Shown piece after piece: positions 34,105-38,167 of a DNA stretch of 38,167 nucleotides. Source of the DNA: Myxococcota bacterium (GTDB taxonomy: Bacteria; Myxococcota_A; UBA9160; UBA4427). Numbering within the stretch: position 1 is the first letter of the stretch; every line of letters starts with the position of its first letter. The notes below the pieces were generated by a model. That model was not told where the DNA came from, ran no database searches, and saw only the letters and a program-made list of their open reading frames with translations. The stretch covers positions 1-38,167 of the forward strand of contig JAQWNI010000067.1 of assembly GCA_029268645.1 (NCBI GenBank). The letters are read 5' to 3'. The position numbers were made by a program, and so were the translations under genes.

Positions 34105-35247
34105 GTGAAGGCCAGCGGATTTTTACTCCGAATTGAGCACACCGAGGGCGAGGCCCGAACCGGCACCCTCACCACACCCCACGGCCGTGTGTCGACACCC
34201 GCCTTCATGCCCGTGGCCACCTTCGGAGCAGTCCGAGGGATTTCCGCGGCGGAGCTTCAATCGGTTGGGGCTCAGATTCTCCTTTCCAACACTTACCACC
34301 TTCATGAGCGGCCCGGCGAAGAAACCGTGAAAACCCTGGGCGGTCTGCATGGTTTTACCGGTTGGTCTGGACCCTGGCTGACAGACAGTGGTGGCTACCA
34401 GGTGACTTCCCTCGCCGACCGGATGATGATTGATGAGGACGGCGTGATTTTTGCTTCGCCGCTTGACGGGAAAAAACGAAGACTTTCACCCGAAGGCGTG
34501 ATTGGGATCCAAGAGTCTCTCGGCAGCGACATCGCCATGGTGCTCGACGAGTGTTTGCCTTCTGTGGCGAAGTTGGGTCCCGAGGAAAATCGGGCACGGA
34601 TGGAAGCCGCGATGATGCGTAGCCTTCGCTGGGCCGAGCGCGCGGCCCGGGCCCGCCAGCGCGAAGAACAGGCGGTCTTCGGCATCGTGCAGGGGGGAAC
34701 CGACGAGACCCTCCGCGGCCGCTCCGCTGAAGCGCTGACGGCCCTCGGATTTGATGGGGCGGCCCACGGCGGACTGGGCCTCGGCGAGAGCCGGCAGGAG
34801 CGAGTGAAGGCCGTTCGCATTGCGCACTCGGTTTTGCCTCCGGAGCAACCGCGGTATTTGATGGGGCTCGGTCGCCCCATCGATTTAATGGATGGCGTCG
34901 CTTGCGGGGTAGACCTTTTTGACTGCGTCGTGCCGACAAGAAACGGTCGCCACGGACTTCTTTTTACGAGTGAGGGAATCCTCAGCCTGAAGAATGCGGG
35001 TTACCGCAGTGACGAAAACACGATTGACCCAGCCTGTGATTGCCCCGCCTGTACAAGCCACTCGAGGGGCTACCTCAGGCATCTGTTTAAGTGTGGAGAA
35101 GCCCTGGCTGGGCGATTGGCGGCTCTTCACAACCTCCGTTTTTATCTATCGCTTCTCGAGCAGTCGCGAGAGGCCATCTCAGAGGGCCGCTTCGCCGAAT
35201 TTCGCAGCGAGATGGAGCCCCGACTGGACCGTCGTCTGACGGTCTGA
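34105..35247 (+). CDS. tgt: Queuine tRNA-ribosyltransferase (tRNA-guanine transglycosylase) Tgt
   Basis: Tgt exchanges guanine 34 of Asp, Asn, His and Tyr tRNAs for preQ1, the step before QueA. Visible motifs are TPAFMPVATFGAVRG, the base-binding DSGGYQV, IVQGGTDETLR, the nucleophilic Asp in DLFDCVVPTRNGRHG, and the zinc site CDCPACTSHSRGYLRHL with a later His. GTG 34105 has AAGG 5 bases upstream and gives the usual N terminus, while the frame is open to TTG 34060. The glycine-rich stretch AAHGGLGLGES differs from the common GGLAVGE, a mild change. The length is 380 residues. Confidence 0.95.
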   Translation: MKASGFLLRIEHTEGEARTGTLTTPHGRVSTPAFMPVATFGAVRGISAAELQSVGAQILLSNTYHLHERPGEETVKTLGGLHGFTGWSGPWLTDSGGYQVTSLADRMMIDEDGVIFASPLDGKKRRLSPEGVIGIQESLGSDIAMVLDECLPSVAKLGPEENRARMEAAMMRSLRWAERAARARQREEQAVFGIVQGGTDETLRGRSAEALTALGFDGAAHGGLGLGESRQERVKAVRIAHSVLPPEQPRYLMGLGRPIDLMDGVACGVDLFDCVVPTRNGRHGLLFTSEGILSLKNAGYRSDENTIDPACDCPACTSHSRGYLRHLFKCGEALAGRLAALHNLRFYLSLLEQSREAISEGRFAEFRSEMEPRLDRRLTV

Positions 35248-35416
35248 GTTCGCAGCCAGATTTACGCTGGGCGCCGGGTGCACAGATTCCCGTCCCGCTG
35301 GAATCGCGCCCCGATGAGGCTTCAGTCCCATGGGTGTTGGGCCGATACCCCCCCTTGCAAGCGCCCGCGGCCCCAGCCCGGGGAAACCCTTTCGAGCTTA
35401 TGGAGTCTTTCTCAAT

Positions 35417-35866
35417 ATGCGAATTCAGAGCCGCGTGATCGCCGGCCTTGGTCTGGCCCTGGTTGTTCTTTCGGGATGCGCGTTTGGCGAATTCCGGCCG
35501 GATGACCCATTTAAACGCCAATTTAGCCTCGAAGACCAGCACAAGGCCTACACGGACTTCGTGCGTTGGTCGAAGTTCCAGGAGGCCTCCTCTTTTGTTC
35601 ATGTCGAGGAGCGAACCGCTTTCCTCGATGAAATGCCCGAGTTCGACGAGGTTCGTTTCACCGATTGGGATGCCAAACCCTGGGAATTTGAAGACGCAGA
35701 GACAAAAGACAAGGCGATCATCAAGGTGACCTATCGCGGATACTCGATGCGAACGCCCTTTGAAGTCAAGTTCACCGAGGTCCAAACATGGGAACGAGAG
35801 GGTCGGGGCAATGCCTGGAGCGTACGCCCTGAATTCCACGATCTCGATCGGCTCGCCTCCAACTGA
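35417..35866 (+). CDS. Small predicted lipoprotein of unknown function
   Basis: This is a 149-residue protein with a lipoprotein signal from ATG 35417: VIAGLGLALVVLSGC, then a mature part starting at Cys21. The mature domain has alternating hydrophobic strands and many acidic and aromatic residues (VRFTDWDAKPWEFEDAETKD, IIKVTYRGYSMRTPFEVKF), suggesting a beta-rich fold. I recognise no family. The longer frame from 35330 lacks a signal and is less likely. It lies about 170 bp after tgt in the same direction and converges on the DUF4124 gene. Confidence 0.75.
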   Translation: MRIQSRVIAGLGLALVVLSGCAFGEFRPDDPFKRQFSLEDQHKAYTDFVRWSKFQEASSFVHVEERTAFLDEMPEFDEVRFTDWDAKPWEFEDAETKDKAIIKVTYRGYSMRTPFEVKFTEVQTWEREGRGNAWSVRPEFHDLDRLASN

Positions 35867-36006
35867 CGTACCCTCGAATAAAGGGCAGCGGGCTGACTGA
35901 GCCGGTTCGCGTCGCCGAATTTGATCCCTGCTTCGGATCCGGACCCAAATCCGGAAGCCCCCAAGGCGCTTGGCGCACCTCAGGGGCCCCGGTCGGTCTG
36001 GGCGGC

Positions 36007-36573
36007 TTAGTAGCCGAGCGGCGGAACCATTCCCGTGTCGTCGCGTTGGCTGGATTCGTTTCGCTGGATGGAAATGATGCGATCGCCCTGTCGAACCACC
36101 GTCTCGTGGGCAGTGGCCATGCTTGAACTCAGCTTGACTCGCCGTTGTTCGATCAGGATGGGCTCGCTCTCGGCACTCACGGGACTGCCGACAGGAAGAG
36201 AAATTCCGCCATTTCCGTAGCGACTGGACCCGGTGATCACCGATACAGGCAATTCAGCGAGGGCGACGTTCGCTGGGGCCCTACGATTCACCCGCGGAGC
36301 CGGCGCAGGCGCCGCCGTGGCAGTCTCGGGCCTGTCCCCAACGGCGGTGAATCGGGGGTATCCGTTCAGACTTTCCAACGTTTCCACTTGCGCCGTACCC
36401 TGATACCGGGCCGGAATCCGTTTCTCGTCGTCGGTGAATGCAATGGTCCCATCTTCAGTCGTCCATCGGTAGACTGTGCCCGCTGTGGCCTGCACCGCGA
36501 GTAAGGTGAGACTCGCGGTAATGATCGTGAGCGTGACCCTGGTTAAATTAAAAATGCGATGCCGTGTAGCCAT
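36007..36573 (-). CDS. DUF4124 domain-containing exported protein
   Basis: The protein has a signal peptide (VTLTIITASLTLLAVQATAG) followed directly by the DUF4124 core YRWTTEDGTIAFTDDEKRIP, a short beta-motif found at the N terminus of many periplasmic proteins of unknown role. A Pro/Ala-rich linker (about residues 85-110) leads to a C-terminal region without recognised fold. The start is fixed by an excellent AAGGAGGT 7-8 bases before the ATG. The length is 188 residues. It is divergent from the tRNA-fMet gene. Confidence 0.82.
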   Translation of the reverse strand: MATRHRIFNLTRVTLTIITASLTLLAVQATAGTVYRWTTEDGTIAFTDDEKRIPARYQGTAQVETLESLNGYPRFTAVGDRPETATAAPAPAPRVNRRAPANVALAELPVSVITGSSRYGNGGISLPVGSPVSAESEPILIEQRRVKLSSSMATAHETVVRQGDRIISIQRNESSQRDDTGMVPPLGY

Positions 36574-36637
36574 GGTGAACCTCCTTGCTTACCGGGATGT
36601 GGTCGCAAACCGTCATAAATCGCATTCTGCCGGTGGA

Positions 36638-36659
36638 CTGCATGCTCTCGATCATGCAG
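36638..36659. repeat. Inverted repeat upstream of the tRNA promoter
   Basis: CTGCATG (36638-36644) and CATGCAG (36653-36659) are perfect inverse complements separated by 8 bases. The site sits between the divergent DUF4124 gene and the tRNA promoter, 11 bases before its -35 box, so it could be an operator or a small hairpin. Confidence 0.4.
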
Positions 36660-36670
36660 GAGGGGCTGGA

Positions 36671-36699
36671 TTGACAGCGGCTACGCTGGGTTGTATCTC
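36671..36699 (+). promoter_or_regulatory. Sigma70 promoter of the initiator tRNA gene
   Basis: A perfect -35 TTGACA (36671-36676) is followed after exactly 17 bases by TATCTC (36694-36699), matching the first three bases of the -10 consensus. The expected transcription start, about 36706, lies 10 bases before the tRNA 5' end, the usual arrangement for a tRNA promoter. Confidence 0.7.
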
Positions 36700-36715
36700 T
36701 TGCCTCCCAATTTGA

Positions 36716-36792
<77 letters not shown>

Positions 36793-36803
36793 CTTTTCGA
36801 AGA

Positions 36804-36844
36804 GAAAAAAATACGGTCGGTCGTCTCAAGACGGCCGGCCGTAT
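36804..36844 (-). terminator. Intrinsic terminator of the GFA-family gene
   Basis: Read on the minus strand, a 15 bp stem (36844-36830 with 36825-36811, only two G-T wobbles) and a 4 base loop is followed by a run of seven T (complement of the A run at 36804-36810, continuing from 36811). It begins 18 bases after the stop codon at 36863. Confidence 0.85.
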
Positions 36845-36862
36845 CGGCTTCGAGGATCAGTC

Positions 36863-37270
36863 TCAACCCGGAATACGATCGAAGGTCTTGACGCCCTCTG
36901 GAACCACATGGAAGGGCTGGGCATCGCACATGTAGATGGCCATGTCCGGTCCGGAAAACTGCTTGGGGTCATCGAGGGTGCCCACCTTCAGAATCACGAC
37001 ACCCGGGATCGTCGGGACCCGGCTCAAGATATGCGTTCCGCAATTCGCACAGAACTCGCGCGAGACCGGCGAATCCAGATCGCTACGAGAGAAGCGGGAT
37101 GGCTGACCCGTCGTGTATCGAAACCCCTTGTCTCGAAACCCAAAGATCAGATTCGGTCCGCCGCCCGATACGTATTGGCACTCTCGGCAGTAACACTGCC
37201 CTTTGATCACCGGATCGCCCGTCACCGCGTATCGAAGCTCGCCGCAATAGCATCGCCCTTCCAGTTCCAT
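36863..37270 (-). CDS. GFA family protein (glutathione-dependent formaldehyde-activating enzyme/CENP-V-like)
   Basis: This small zinc protein of 135 residues has the family cysteine pattern: GRCYCGELRYAV, GQCYCRECQYVSGG and EFCANCGTHI, which bind two zinc ions. The Mss4-like fold is expected. Family members include an enzyme that speeds formation of S-hydroxymethylglutathione, but most bacterial copies have unknown function, so the name should not be taken as activity. It is followed by a strong intrinsic terminator. Upstream on the same strand is a DUF1330 gene, 92 bp away. Confidence 0.88.
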   Translation of the reverse strand: MELEGRCYCGELRYAVTGDPVIKGQCYCRECQYVSGGGPNLIFGFRDKGFRYTTGQPSRFSRSDLDSPVSREFCANCGTHILSRVPTIPGVVILKVGTLDDPKQFSGPDMAIYMCDAQPFHVVPEGVKTFDRIPG

Positions 37271-37362
37271 ACCTGTCTCTCCGTTTAGTCAGTCTTGGGC
37301 ATCTGGTTGAAACCCTGCTCGACGGCCGTACGTGCCGTGACCGCTACAATTGAGTGCGTTCG

Positions 37363-37758
37363 CTACTTCGTCGGAAAAGGGTTCGAAATCACCGTCGAAC
37401 TTGCAAAGATGACGTGTTTCTCGGTTCCATTGGCTCGGTGTTCGTTGGCGGCCAGGTACACTTCACTCGTGACCATCTCGATGAACGTATCTCGGCTCGG
37501 GAAGTAGACGAGTTGCACCACGTCCCAATCGACATCTCCCCCCTCCTGCAGCGCGAGATGGTCAACCGAACCCATCCAGATCACCACAGCACCCAGGGTC
37601 TCGAGCAGCCCGCTCACGACAGACCCGTATCGCATGTACGCGTCACGGCCCGACCCGTCGCCATCCAACGACTTCTCTCGGTACTTCACGAGATTGACCA
37701 TGAACACCGGCCCCTTTTTGGGACAGTTCTTGAGGGTCTCGAGTTCGAAGGGGTTCAT
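37363..37758 (-). CDS. DUF1330 domain-containing protein
   Basis: The 131-residue product is a ferredoxin-like alpha/beta-barrel (DABB-type) protein. Family features are GPVFMVNLVKYREKSLDG, the Tyr-rich AYMRYGSVVSGLLETLGA, VQLVYFPSRDTFIEM and the C-terminal EHRANGTEKHVI. No enzymatic role is established. ATG 37758 is chosen because AGGAGG lies 7 bases before it and the conserved region starts shortly after. The longer frame to 37890 lacks family sequence. It may be co-transcribed with the small membrane protein 38 bp upstream and with the GFA gene downstream. Confidence 0.85.
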   Translation of the reverse strand: MNPFELETLKNCPKKGPVFMVNLVKYREKSLDGDGSGRDAYMRYGSVVSGLLETLGAVVIWMGSVDHLALQEGGDVDWDVVQLVYFPSRDTFIEMVTSEVYLAANEHRANGTEKHVIFASSTVISNPFPTK

Positions 37759-37796
37759 CTCATGCCTCCTTTCTTGTATTGCCGTCACACCCAGCG

Positions 37797-38123
37797 TCAC
37801 GGGTCCGGCTCGAACTGAAACTGACGATGGATCTCGATGATTCCGGGCGTGGCAACGATGACCCAGATCAATGCCGCGATCGCGACCCACTTGAGGGGCA
37901 AGAACAGCAGCGCAGCGATCCAGGCGGCGAGAAAGACATAGGTACGCCGAATCGCCGTCCGGGCCCGATCGAACCCCCCACTCCCATCACGATCCAACGA
38001 TAACGATGTGGGTCGAATGAACCATCCGTTCGCCAGATGGATCCAGAGACTCAGAAGCCAGGGGGGGTCTTTCTCCGTCACGGTCGGGTCGATATCTAGA
38101 TCCGCATCGCCAGTGGATGCCAT
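37797..38123 (-). CDS. Small hypothetical membrane protein
   Basis: This 108-residue protein of no recognised family has two adjacent hydrophobic segments (TYVFLAAWIAALLFLPL and WVAIAALIWVIVATPGII, about residues 61-95) and a soluble N-terminal part rich in Asp and Trp. Both termini would face the same side of the membrane. The ATG at 38123 has GGGA nearby, and an even earlier start beyond the window edge is possible. It precedes the DUF1330 gene on the same strand. Confidence 0.6.
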   Translation of the reverse strand: MASTGDADLDIDPTVTEKDPPWLLSLWIHLANGWFIRPTSLSLDRDGSGGFDRARTAIRRTYVFLAAWIAALLFLPLKWVAIAALIWVIVATPGIIEIHRQFQFEPDP

Positions 38124-38167
38124 TCCCGATTGGATACGAGCCCATGTGTACTGCGGGTCGGGTCGGG

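Overview
The window is a chromosome segment of about 60% GC (estimated by eye) from a Gram-negative bacterium: it encodes outer-membrane-type lipoproteins, a Wza-like export protein and a periplasmic Slt-type lytic transglycosylase. The mix of an exosortase/XrtA-type exopolysaccharide locus, a FYDLN-type zinc-ribbon protein and a UAP1-like nucleotidyltransferase suggests an uncultured deltaproteobacterial lineage in the broad sense (Myxococcota, Desulfobacterota or Binatota-like). That placement is inference. No rRNA or other taxonomic marker was compared.

Region 1 (1-16927) is an exopolysaccharide (EPS) locus of the XrtA/PEP-CTERM type. On the left are a truncated GT4 glycosyltransferase, a polysaccharide deacetylase, a CapK/PaaK-like adenylating enzyme, an asparagine-synthase-type amidotransferase, an O-antigen-ligase/polymerase-like membrane protein and an ATP-grasp ligase. 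On the right are the hallmark XrtA-associated proteins: a DUF3473-type deacetylase, a polyprenyl-phosphate sugar transferase, a FemAB-like acyltransferase, a Wzz-like chain-length determinant, a CpsD-like tyrosine kinase, an ExeA-like ATPase, a stand-alone EpsI and a Wza-like export lipoprotein. Together they would start the glycan on undecaprenyl phosphate, decorate it, polymerise it, and set its length and export. No exosortase and no PEP-CTERM substrate lies inside the window.

Region 2 (17343-25283) holds a nitrilase-family amidase in an operon with a degenerate sigma54-type AAA+ regulator, followed by housekeeping genes mutL, miaA and der and a membrane-anchored TPR protein. A small exported protein resembling the exosortase-system-associated TIGR04073 family lies between miaA and der.

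Region 3 (25284-31523) holds a UAP1-like sugar nucleotidyltransferase that overlaps, by ATGA, a remarkable protein joining a histone-H1-like Lys/Ala tail to a FYDLN zinc ribbon. These are followed on the minus strand by a poorly delimited membrane protein, a PfkB-family kinase and an slt gene split by a frameshift at a G7 tract.

Region 4 (31668-38167) holds a lipoprotein of the GH10-like (GHL10) type overlapping queA, then tgt (queuosine biosynthesis), a small lipoprotein, a DUF4124 protein, an initiator tRNA-fMet with a visible promoter, a GFA-family zinc protein with a strong intrinsic terminator, a DUF1330 protein and a small membrane protein. I saw no insertion sequence, prophage, CRISPR array or rRNA gene.
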